From: Pedobacter sp. WC2423
Lineage (GTDB): Bacteria; Bacteroidota; Bacteroidia; Sphingobacteriales; Sphingobacteriaceae
Reading direction: 5' to 3'
DNA length: 64,000 nucleotides
Assembly (NCBI RefSeq): GCF_040822065.1
Contig: NZ_CP162005.1
Span: forward strand, 3,100,001 to 3,164,000
Part shown: positions 37,682-45,230 of the stretch, piece after piece
How the letters are laid out: every line of letters begins with the position of its first letter
Position numbering within the stretch: the stretch's first letter is position 1
Program-made: the position numbers and the translations under genes
The notes under the pieces: model-generated
The model's database searches: none
What the model saw: only the letters and a program-made list of their open reading frames with translations
Told to the model about the DNA's origin: nothing

Positions 37682-38635
37682 TTAATTTCTGGTTACTTCA
37701 AAATTACTCAATCCACCATCCAGATTAATAAAAATCTTTTTCGCAGCTGTTTTATAATTTGAAGTCTCATAATTATTATTGTCAATCTTGATAAAACCAG
37801 GGAAGTCTTTTGCAGAAAGCCCCGTTTTAGTGATGATTCTGCAACCCGATGCTTCAGGAATAGTGATTTCTATCGAAGCAACACCAGTTTTAACCACCAC
37901 ATCAGTAACAGGCAATAAATCCCCTAACGTAAGGTCAACAGAAGCCGCACCACCATCAAACCTGAAACTTCTCACCTTATAAGCTGTCAAATCCAAATCT
38001 ACCTCACCGGCGCCCATATTCATATTCACAGTCCATTCTGGTTTTTTATTCAAACTCAACTCTACATTGTTTCCTCCATTGCCAAGAGACCAGTTTCCTT
38101 TCTTATCCTTCATTTTAAAGGTCACTGTATTTACAGAATCTGAACTCTCTTTCTGCAAAATAAAATTCCCATTTTTGCGCTCTACATCTGCTGTGATCAA
38201 CTCCTGAGTTTCCCCCTTCAAATTAAAAGACGTTCCTCCGCCAGAAATATTAAGCACAGTTTTTTTCAAACTGTCGGCCGCAACAAATGGCTCCGTAAAT
38301 TTGATATTCTGCGCATCTTCATCCCCGGCACTATCTAAATCAAGATCCAGATCTTTACCTAGACGATCACCAATCCAATTTTTATGAAGCGGAGGCTGTT
38401 GCCCCTTGTAGAACATAAAACCCAGCATCAATACCAGTACCCCAAGAGAAATCATGTTTCCAGTTTCTGACTTGTTCCTGTTAAACAGGATATTTACACC
38501 GGCAATGATCAAAAACACAGGCCAGAAGCTCCATATATTTCTCCAGTAAAAAGTAATCACATTAAAATTCTCTAACAAAAGGACCGCACCTACAAACAGT
38601 AGTATTATGCCCCACATTACTCTATTCAGTTTCAT
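37682..38635 (-). CDS. LiaF/LiaI-like membrane protein
   Basis: 317 residues. Three N-terminal membrane segments (MWGIILLFVGAVLLLENFN; FWPVFLIIAGVNILF; MISLGVLVLMLGFMFY) typical of the LiaI-LiaF region, then a soluble beta-rich domain (about 120-317) with repeated short strands (VDLDLTAYKVRSFRFDGGAA, VVKTGVASIEITIPEASG) like LiaF/DUF4097-type adhesin-like sheets. LiaF-like proteins modulate envelope-stress signalling. It lies between pspC-like and RDD genes in the same operon. Its direct partner here is unknown. Confidence 0.78.
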   Translation of the reverse strand: MKLNRVMWGIILLFVGAVLLLENFNVITFYWRNIWSFWPVFLIIAGVNILFNRNKSETGNMISLGVLVLMLGFMFYKGQQPPLHKNWIGDRLGKDLDLDLDSAGDEDAQNIKFTEPFVAADSLKKTVLNISGGGTSFNLKGETQELITADVERKNGNFILQKESSDSVNTVTFKMKDKKGNWSLGNGGNNVELSLNKKPEWTVNMNMGAGEVDLDLTAYKVRSFRFDGGAASVDLTLGDLLPVTDVVVKTGVASIEITIPEASGCRIITKTGLSAKDFPGFIKIDNNNYETSNYKTAAKKIFINLDGGLSNFEVTRN

Positions 38636-38656
38636 AATATATTTAAGTTAGCAGGT

Positions 38657-39310
38657 TTACAATTGATTTTCCGGAGCCTGATCAGCAGGTTTTGCAGTTT
38701 CCTGGGCAACAGGCTGCTCTGCTGTAGTTTTAACATCTTCAGCCTGTTTATCCTTCCAGTCTACCCATTTATTCTGGCGTTTAGCTTTCAAAATAAAACT
38801 TAAACCGATCGCAACGAAGAATAAAGGCCACAATTTATCTAACCTGACCCAGTAAGGAATCAGATCGAACTCATTCATCAGACAAAATAAACCAATCACC
38901 AGCAAAACTAATCCTCCTACAGTCCGTCCTGTATCATTATTCTTAGGTAAAGATTTAAAATCTATCGGGTTCTGCCAGTCCTGTGCAGGGGCACTTTTCA
39001 CATCCGGGTTCCCGGCTGCTGAAAACGGCTGCTCCTGTCCAGATGGAGGTGGCGTATTAAATCCCTGAAAATCATTCTGTTTTTTGAAATAATCATTAAA
39101 CTTTGAAAATTTCGCAGCCGGATCATTGTTTACCGGCACTACAATCCACATCACCAGATAAACCACGATACCAGTTCCAACCAAAAATATAGTTGACAAT
39201 ACAAATAACAACCTGATGATAGTTACATCTACCTGCATATACTCTGCTAATCCCGATGAAACGCCTGCAATTATTTTATCATGTTCGTTTCTTAACAATC
39301 TGTTTTCCAT
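38657..39310 (-). CDS. PspC-domain membrane protein
   Basis: 217 residues. The N-terminal PspC domain is clear: LLRNEHDKIIAGVSSGLAEY followed by VDVTIIRLLFVLSTIFL and a second membrane half. Two further membrane segments near 125-160 (VGGLVLLVIGLFCLMNEFDL; LWPLFFVAIGLSFIL) resemble the LiaI-like region, and the tail is rich in Ala, Gln and Pro. PspC proteins sense or counter inner-membrane stress. It is the first gene of the three-gene cassette; no PspA is visible. Confidence 0.85.
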   Translation of the reverse strand: MENRLLRNEHDKIIAGVSSGLAEYMQVDVTIIRLLFVLSTIFLVGTGIVVYLVMWIVVPVNNDPAAKFSKFNDYFKKQNDFQGFNTPPPSGQEQPFSAAGNPDVKSAPAQDWQNPIDFKSLPKNNDTGRTVGGLVLLVIGLFCLMNEFDLIPYWVRLDKLWPLFFVAIGLSFILKAKRQNKWVDWKDKQAEDVKTTAEQPVAQETAKPADQAPENQL

Positions 39311-39629
39311 AAATCACTCTCCTATTTTATTAACAATAAAATCATTAACGGTCTTAACAACATTTATAATGTTTAAGTTTGATAAGCTATAAACATTGAT
39401 TAAGCCTCAATACACAATTAAGACTGAGCAAGTACTATTTAGTTACAAAACTCTGCAAAGCATTTTTTTCCGACATTAACAATGCTATAGCTCAAGTCCT
39501 AAGCGGCTGCAAAAAACCGCATTATTCATCAAATAGCAGAATATTTTTTTGAAATAAACAAACCCACAACATTTTTTGTTGTTTCTTTGTATTATTATAG
39601 TATTAATACATTAGCTAATTTCTTACTGA
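39311..39629. other. Divergent intergenic region between pspC-like and mlaE
   Basis: About 320 AT-rich bases with no ORF. A perfect -7-like box TAAGTTTG occurs on the plus strand at 39374-39381, about 250 bases before mlaE, and T-rich TTTG-containing tracts at 39545-39590 are closer but poorer matches. Which one drives mlaE cannot be told by eye. Confidence 0.4.
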
Positions 39630-40364
39630 ATGAACTTCACCAATTTTGGTAGATATCTGTTGCTGTTGAGAGCAGTTTTCAGGAAACCCGAAAAATTTAA
39701 AATATATCTTAAGGCCATTTTTCAACAGATGGATTTTGTAGGTGTCGGCTCCCTTGGTTTGATTGCTATCATTTCTACCTTTATCGGGGCGGTTATGACT
39801 TTACAAATCGCCTTCCAGCTGGTGAGTGACTTTATACCTAAAACTATTATTGGTTCGGTTACACGGGATTCAAGTATCCTGGAACTCAGCCCGACAATTA
39901 CAGCAATTGTACTTGCGGGTAAAATTGGTTCTGCTATTTCTTCGGAAATTGGTACCATGCGGGTGAGTGAGCAGATTGATGCATTGGAGATTATGGGGAT
40001 CAATTCACCTGGTTATCTGATTCTGCCTAAACTGATTGCAGGGATTACGATGGTACCGGTTCTGGTAATTTTTGCCATGGTATTAAGTATTACCGGTGGT
40101 TATTTAGGTGGTACTTTATCAGGCGCAGTAACACCTGCTGAATATATTCAGGGTATTACCACTGATTTTAACCCTTATACTATTGTTGTGGCACTGGTCA
40201 AAGCATTTGTTTTTGGTTTTATCATTACCACAGTTCCTGCATACGAAGGTTTTTACGTTAAGGGTGGTGCATTAGAAGTAGCTCAGGCAAGTACAAGAGC
40301 AGTTGTAGTAAGCTGTATCAGTATCCTGGCCTGCGATTACATTGTAACCCAATTATTATTATGA
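39630..40364 (+). CDS. mlaE: MlaE-family lipid ABC transporter permease
   Basis: 244 residues, inner membrane. MlaE/YrbE features: the N-terminal amphipathic region (KIYLKAIFQQMDFVGVGSLG), LIAIISTFIGAVMTLQIAFQ, the central ELSPTITAIVLAGKIGSAIS and EIGTMRVSEQIDALEIMGI, which contains the coupling helix, and three or four further membrane segments. With MlaF and an MCE protein it moves phospholipids between membranes. mlaF overlaps by 4 bases. No MCE-domain (MlaD) gene follows in this window. Confidence 0.92.
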   Translation: MNFTNFGRYLLLLRAVFRKPEKFKIYLKAIFQQMDFVGVGSLGLIAIISTFIGAVMTLQIAFQLVSDFIPKTIIGSVTRDSSILELSPTITAIVLAGKIGSAISSEIGTMRVSEQIDALEIMGINSPGYLILPKLIAGITMVPVLVIFAMVLSITGGYLGGTLSGAVTPAEYIQGITTDFNPYTIVVALVKAFVFGFIITTVPAYEGFYVKGGALEVAQASTRAVVVSCISILACDYIVTQLLL

Positions 40365-41113
40365 TCGAAATCAAAGACATTGAAAAATCTTTCGGGTCCA
40401 ATACTGTCCTGAAAGGTATATCAGGTACATTCAAAGAAGGATTAACGAATTTGATCATTGGTGGCTCAGGTTCAGGAAAAACTACTTTGCTGAAATGCAT
40501 GATAGGTTTACATACGCCTGAGAAAGGAAGTGTACAATATGATGGAAGAGAGTTCATTGATATGGATTTCGAACAGCGTATTGAAATCCGTAAAGAAATC
40601 GGCATGCTTTTCCAAGGTTCAGCACTTTTTGACTCGATGACCGTGGAAGAGAACATTATGTTTCCCCTGAATATGTTTACCGATCACAGCTTTAAAGAAA
40701 AACTGGAACGCGTTAATTTTTGTCTGGAAAGGGTTAACCTGGAAGGTAAAAACAAACTGTTTCCGGCTGAACTTTCAGGAGGAATGAAAAAGCGTGTGGG
40801 AATTGCCCGTGCGATTGCCATGAACCCTAAATATCTTTTTGTTGATGAGCCTAACTCAGGACTTGATCCGAAAACATCTATCGTGATCGATGAGCTGATT
40901 AAAGAGATCACAGAAGAATACAATACCACTACCATTGTAGTTACCCACGATATGAACTCGGTAATGGGCATTGGTGATTATATTCTTTTCTTACACGAAG
41001 GAAAAAAATTCTGGGAGGGTTCTAATAAAGAAATTGCCCATACTGACATTGCAGAACTTAATGATTTTGTTTTTGCCAGCCGTTTTATGAAAGCTGCCAA
41101 GAAAAACTTTTAA
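40361..41113 (+). CDS. mlaF: MlaF-family ABC transporter ATP-binding protein
   Basis: 250 residues. Walker A GGSGSGKT (about 34-41), signature LSGGMKKRVGIARAI (about 133-147), Walker B FVDEPNSGLDP and switch His in VVTHDMNSV. The SGGMKKR signature is typical of MlaF/TTG2A ATPases. Translationally coupled to mlaE (ATGA overlap). It energises lipid transport at the inner membrane. Confidence 0.93.
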   Translation: MIEIKDIEKSFGSNTVLKGISGTFKEGLTNLIIGGSGSGKTTLLKCMIGLHTPEKGSVQYDGREFIDMDFEQRIEIRKEIGMLFQGSALFDSMTVEENIMFPLNMFTDHSFKEKLERVNFCLERVNLEGKNKLFPAELSGGMKKRVGIARAIAMNPKYLFVDEPNSGLDPKTSIVIDELIKEITEEYNTTTIVVTHDMNSVMGIGDYILFLHEGKKFWEGSNKEIAHTDIAELNDFVFASRFMKAAKKNF

Positions 41114-41135
41114 TAACATTTGTACAAAAATATTT

Positions 41136-42023
41136 ATGATAAGCCTACTTACCCCCACGCACTGGAAAGATTATGAGTTGATTGACTGTGGAGATTTTGA
41201 AAAATTAGAACGCTTTGGCAATCTGATCCTTTGCAGACCTGAGCCTCAGGCTGTGTGGAAAAAAATGCTTCCTGAACAGGAATGGAAAAAATTAACACAT
41301 ATCAGGTTTAAAGGTCGCTCTGCAACTTCCGGAGAATGGGTAAAATCTACTGGAAACGTTCCTGACCGCTGGAATGTAGAATACAGGAATGAGGAGGTAA
41401 AGATTAACCTGCGTCTTGGTTTAACCTCTTTTAAACATGTAGGTGTTTTCCCTGAGCAGGCAGTGAACTGGGATTATATCTCTTCTTCCATTAAAAAATT
41501 TAAAAATCCAAAACCGAAAGTACTTAACCTTTTTGCTTATACAGGTGCAGCATCATTGATTGCACAAGCTTCAGGTGCAGATACTACACACGTGGATTCT
41601 ATCAAACAGGTAGTCAACTGGGCAAACGAAAACCAGGAGTTATCCCAGTTAAAAGATGTGAGATGGGTTGTGGAAGATGCTTTGAAATTTGTAAAGCGTG
41701 AATTGAAACGCGGTAAAAAATATAATGGTATCATTTTAGACCCCCCTGCATTCGGACATGGCCCAAATGGAGAGAAATGGAAACTGGAAGATCATATCCA
41801 GGAAATGATGCAGGATGTAGTACAGTTACTGGATGAGGAGGAGCACTTCCTGATTCTGAATACGTATTCGTTAGGGTTCTCTTCTGTAATTGTTGAAAAC
41901 CTGATTAAGACTTCTTTCCCTCAGGTGAAAAATCTTGAAACTGGTGAATTATATCTTCAGGCTACTTCAGGAATAAAATTACCACTGGGTGTTTTTGGAA
42001 AATTTAATACTTTCTCTTCTTAA
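41136..42023 (+). CDS. Class I SAM-dependent (rRNA-type) methyltransferase
   Basis: 295 residues. The SAM-binding motif I is VLNLFAYTGAASLIAQASGA (about 129-148), an acidic motif II lies in HVDSIKQVVNWANENQ, and the catalytic IILDPPAFGHG is at about 199-209. The DPPAF motif and layout resemble the RlmI/RlmL-type C5-cytosine or N2-guanine rRNA methyltransferases; the exact target base is not inferable. It is 22 bases after mlaF, so probably co-transcribed. Its stop codon lies in the centre of a 28-bp palindrome. Confidence 0.85.
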   Translation: MISLLTPTHWKDYELIDCGDFEKLERFGNLILCRPEPQAVWKKMLPEQEWKKLTHIRFKGRSATSGEWVKSTGNVPDRWNVEYRNEEVKINLRLGLTSFKHVGVFPEQAVNWDYISSSIKKFKNPKPKVLNLFAYTGAASLIAQASGADTTHVDSIKQVVNWANENQELSQLKDVRWVVEDALKFVKRELKRGKKYNGIILDPPAFGHGPNGEKWKLEDHIQEMMQDVVQLLDEEEHFLILNTYSLGFSSVIVENLIKTSFPQVKNLETGELYLQATSGIKLPLGVFGKFNTFSS

Positions 42024-42035
42024 GAAGAGAAAGTA
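42008..42035. repeat. 28-bp perfect palindrome at the methyltransferase stop codon
   Basis: Two 14-base arms, TACTTTCTCTTCTT and AAGAAGAGAAAGTA, abut without a loop. It includes the last four codons and the TAA of the methyltransferase gene and lies between convergent genes. In RNA it can form a stable hairpin, but no T run follows on the plus strand. Confidence 0.8.
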
Positions 42036-42051
42036 CAATGACCTGAACTGA

Positions 42052-43203
42052 TTATTGGGTGACCCCGGGAGTTATTGCCCCCTCTACCAGCCTGTATTCT
42101 ATCACAGGATTACCTATAACTCCCCCGTCAGCATTACTGGAACTCACAAACCTGAGTTTATAAACATTCCCATCAGCATCTTTAACCACATAAAAACGAT
42201 CTCTGTTGACAATAGGCCTGTTATCTGCTGTCAGTGATCTCCACTTTACCCCGATAGCTTCACGGGTATTCAAATAGGTTAATCCAGTCAGCTTATCTTT
42301 ATTAAAATTCTCATATTCATTCGCAGCCTGATTCACAATCTTTACTTCAGCAGCGCTTACGCCTCCTAAAAAATTAATCAGTACAAAATCGTGGGTTGCT
42401 GTGGCTACTGTACCATCTGTACTTTTACTGGTAGTCCAGGTCCATTCTATATCCCATAATGATTGTGCAGGCTCTCCGGCAGTAGACAACTGTGTAAAAC
42501 TGAAATAGTTAAAATTATAGGATAAATCTTTATTCACTGTAAATTCTGTAAAAGCGGGATTGTCATTGAACATCGAAGCATACTTAATGCGGTACCCATT
42601 ATTCCCTTTATAAACTTTTACTTTATACCAGGGTCTTTTAAATGGCACAGGTGGAATAAAAGGTGTGGTTGGAGTTGCTGGTATCGCATTAGTCAGTGCC
42701 GGAACTCCTGCATAACCACTGTTAATAATATAGATATTGCTGGTTGCTTCAGTTTCTCCAACTTTCAATGTCACCAGCTTAGCTAAATAATCAGCCGCTG
42801 TACCGGTCACAGGATCTGCATATTTTGAACTGCCGGCAGCATCAAGTTTTAAAGACGACATTATCGCAATGGAATCGGCCTGCAAAACATTTGCAAAGTT
42901 TTGCTTACCCGTATCAAAAGCCAAAGCCCCCATAGTGTGGTTGAGAATAACTTTAAAATCTGCACCAGGATAAAGTCCAAGATCCCAGTTTGCACGTCTG
43001 ATGGGAGTCACTACACCTTTACTAAAATCGACAAAAACACTGTTAGCTGCATTCAGACCAAGTTCAGTTCCGGCCACACCAGGAAGTGTTGCCTGTTGCC
43101 CTGCATATGGCTGCGGGTATTTGTAGTCAACACTGTCTTTTTTACATCCTGCAAAAGCAAAAACTACACAGCAGCAAATAATAAGTATATTATTTTTATT
43201 CAT
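42052..43203 (-). CDS. HmuY-like lipoprotein
   Basis: 383 residues. Lipoprotein signal ending at Cys20 (FAFAGC). The mature part has the HmuY-family pattern: NSVFVDFSKGVVTPIRRANW, DLGLYPGADFKVILNHTMG, and a later beta-sheet region with WDIEWTWTTS and AVGVKWR-like strands near the C-terminus. HmuY of Porphyromonas is a surface haem-binding protein, usually next to a TonB-dependent receptor; none is present here. Whether this homologue binds haem is not shown by the sequence. Monocistronic, with a likely -7 box at 43239-43246. Confidence 0.72.
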   Translation of the reverse strand: MNKNNILIICCCVVFAFAGCKKDSVDYKYPQPYAGQQATLPGVAGTELGLNAANSVFVDFSKGVVTPIRRANWDLGLYPGADFKVILNHTMGALAFDTGKQNFANVLQADSIAIMSSLKLDAAGSSKYADPVTGTAADYLAKLVTLKVGETEATSNIYIINSGYAGVPALTNAIPATPTTPFIPPVPFKRPWYKVKVYKGNNGYRIKYASMFNDNPAFTEFTVNKDLSYNFNYFSFTQLSTAGEPAQSLWDIEWTWTTSKSTDGTVATATHDFVLINFLGGVSAAEVKIVNQAANEYENFNKDKLTGLTYLNTREAIGVKWRSLTADNRPIVNRDRFYVVKDADGNVYKLRFVSSSNADGGVIGNPVIEYRLVEGAITPGVTQ

Positions 43204-43238
43204 GTTAAATCTCTAGTCCTCTAAAACGCTAAGAAGCG

Positions 43239-43246
43239 TAAAGATA
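43239..43246 (-). promoter_or_regulatory. -7 box of the HmuY-like gene
   Basis: On the minus strand TATCTTTA followed by CGC lies 36 bases before the ATG. It shares TATCTTTACG with the boxes before parC and the orphan ABC ATPase gene. Confidence 0.4.
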
Positions 43247-43372
43247 ATATTCCTGATCTTGAATTTTTCACAAATCTGGCGCAGAATAGGCAGATTATCT
43301 CAGTTTCAGCGGCCTGGCTCTTATTAATCTGATAATTCTTTTATGGATTAGAGATTTTGTCAGCTGAATGTG

Positions 43373-43380
43373 TAGTTTTG
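43373..43380 (+). promoter_or_regulatory. -7 box of the 350-residue lipoprotein gene
   Basis: TAGTTTTG fits TAnnTTTG exactly, 38 bases before the ATG at 43419. A TTTG at 43356-43359 is too close to be the -33 element. Confidence 0.45.
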
Positions 43381-43418
43381 CAACCACACGAATTCATACT
43401 TAAATCACTTTATAACCT

Positions 43419-44471
43419 ATGAAAATACCACAACTCGCGGGAACATTATTAATTGCATTTACAACGATTACCCTTTTTGCCAATTGTACTTCCAGTACTG
43501 ATAAAAAAGGTGACAAAACAAAAACGACTATAAATGCATCAGGAGATTCTTCGGAAGTTGCTGTTACTGATACCTCACGCAAACCTATTGATACTGCAAA
43601 ATACAATGCTTTAATGGTTAAGCTTGCGCATGGAGATACTACTGGAAGATGGCCGGTTAAGCCTCAGCCTTATCCACTGCCGGGTGCCATTTTACCTTAC
43701 AAAAGGATCGTTGCTTACTACGGAAATATATATTCAAAAAGAATGGGTGCTTTAGGGGAATATGCACCTAAAGAAATGTTATCCAGACTGGATGTTGAAG
43801 TTAAGAAATGGGAAAAGGCTGATCCTTCTACCCCTGTTCAGCCTGCTTTACACTATATTGCTGTAGTAGCTCAGGGTGACCCTGGTAAAGATGGCAAACA
43901 TAGATTCAGAATGCCGGATAAACAAATTGATTCTGTACTGGCTATTTCAAGAATGCGCAAAAATATGATTGTGTTCCTTGATATTCAAGTATCGTTAAGC
44001 ACAATCAGAGATGAATTGCCTTTGTTGGAAAAATATCTGAAAATGCCAAATGTTCATTTAGGAATAGATCCTGAATTCTCTATGAAAGAAGGCGTGAAAC
44101 CAGGAAAAAGAATTGGTACATATGATGCTGCTGATATCAATTACTGTTCACAATTCCTTGCTAACCTGGTAAAAAAATACAATTTGCCTCCAAAGGTTTT
44201 TACTGTTCACCGTTTTACAAAGAAAATGATTACCAATTACAAGAACATCAAGCTACGTCCTGAAGTTCAAATCGTAATGCATATGGATGGATGGGGAGAA
44301 CCTGACCTTAAAAAAGGGACTTACCGTCACTTTATCTTTAGCGAACCTGTTGAGTTCACAGGTTTCAAATTGTTCTATAAAAATGATTTGAAAAAAGCAC
44401 CAAACAAATTAATGACACCAGAAGAATTAATGAAACTTACACCAATACCTGTATATATACAGTATCAGTAG
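43419..44471 (+). CDS. Uncharacterised secreted lipoprotein, possible TIM-barrel hydrolase
   Basis: 350 residues. Signal sequence with probable lipid-modified Cys23 (LFANC), then a linker rich in Lys, Thr and Asp (about 24-60). The folded part (about 75-350) alternates strand-like and helix-like segments with acidic residues at strand ends: RIVAYYGNIYSKRMGAL, NMIVFLDIQVSLST, VHLGIDPEFSMKEG, VQIVMHMDGWGEP. This pattern is reminiscent of glycoside-hydrolase-like TIM barrels, with Asp/Glu in GIDPEF as possible catalytic residues. I do not recognise a named family. Monocistronic, with a good promoter and terminator. Confidence 0.75.
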   Translation: MKIPQLAGTLLIAFTTITLFANCTSSTDKKGDKTKTTINASGDSSEVAVTDTSRKPIDTAKYNALMVKLAHGDTTGRWPVKPQPYPLPGAILPYKRIVAYYGNIYSKRMGALGEYAPKEMLSRLDVEVKKWEKADPSTPVQPALHYIAVVAQGDPGKDGKHRFRMPDKQIDSVLAISRMRKNMIVFLDIQVSLSTIRDELPLLEKYLKMPNVHLGIDPEFSMKEGVKPGKRIGTYDAADINYCSQFLANLVKKYNLPPKVFTVHRFTKKMITNYKNIKLRPEVQIVMHMDGWGEPDLKKGTYRHFIFSEPVEFTGFKLFYKNDLKKAPNKLMTPEELMKLTPIPVYIQYQ

Positions 44472-44493
44472 GCCTGCCTCATTTTTAGATAAG

Positions 44494-44527
44494 AAACGCT
44501 CTGTTATTGATTAACAGAGCGTTTTTT
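44494..44527 (+). terminator. Intrinsic terminator after the 350-residue lipoprotein gene
   Basis: AAACGCTCTGTTA (44494-44506) and TAACAGAGCGTTT (44512-44524) form a 13-bp stem with a 5-base loop and T7 tract, 23 bases after the stop. Confidence 0.92.
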
Positions 44528-44627
44528 TATTCCTCCAAATCGGATACCTAAAACGGTTATCCTGTAATATAACCGTTCCTTCGCCTGGAGACACCACAAT
44601 TATACTTTCATTGTTAATTAAAATTAA

Positions 44628-44635
44628 TAAGTTTG
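44628..44635 (+). promoter_or_regulatory. -7 box of the HupE/UreJ-like gene
   Basis: TAAGTTTG fits TAnnTTTG exactly and ends 4 bases before the ATG at 44640. Transcription would start at or beside the start codon, so the mRNA may be leaderless. Confidence 0.45.
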
Positions 44636-44639
44636 GTCT

Positions 44640-45230
44640 ATGCAGGATTTCTCTTTATACTTCGAATTGGGCTGGCAGCATATATTAAACTGGAAGGGAT
44701 ACGATCATATTCTTTTTGTAATAGTTTTATGTGGAGCCTATACTTTAACAGATTGGAAGAGAGTATTATTACTGGTCACTGCTTTCACAATTGGCCACAG
44801 TATTACACTTGCACTAAGCGTACTGAAAGTAATCATAGTCAAAACTAATCTGATTGAATTCCTGATTCCAGTAACGATATTGATTACTGCGGCTTCAAAT
44901 ATTCTTAGTGGAAAGTCGTCAAAGCCTAAAGGGGTACAATTAAAGTATATACTTGCACTTTTCTTTGGATTGATCCATGGAATGGGTTTTTCCAATTACC
45001 TGAACAGCCTGCTTGGCAAAAGCACCAATATTGTAGCAGAGTTATTTGCTTTCAATATCGGGCTGGAATTCGGTCAGGTTCTTATCGTAACCGGAATATT
45101 GCTTATTTCTTTTGTCCTGCTCAATATCTTCAAGGTCAAAAAGTGGGATTGGAATTTCTTCCTGTCTTCCGCAATATTTGGTATCTCGTTTATTATGGCC
45201 GCAGAGCGGTGGCCTGACTTATTCCGTTAG
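44640..45230 (+). CDS. HupE/UreJ-family membrane protein
   Basis: 196 residues, about six membrane segments. The N-terminal HupE/UreJ_2 signature is clear: FELGWQHILNWKGYDHILFV, then LLVTAFTIGHSITLALS and a glycine- and histidine-rich FFGLIHGMGFSNYL. HupE and UreJ relatives are nickel permeases in hydrogenase or urease clusters, but Bacteroidota members occur without those enzymes, as here, so metal specificity is unproved. Its stop overlaps the convergent parC stop by 4 bases. Confidence 0.85.
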   Translation: MQDFSLYFELGWQHILNWKGYDHILFVIVLCGAYTLTDWKRVLLLVTAFTIGHSITLALSVLKVIIVKTNLIEFLIPVTILITAASNILSGKSSKPKGVQLKYILALFFGLIHGMGFSNYLNSLLGKSTNIVAELFAFNIGLEFGQVLIVTGILLISFVLLNIFKVKKWDWNFFLSSAIFGISFIMAAERWPDLFR

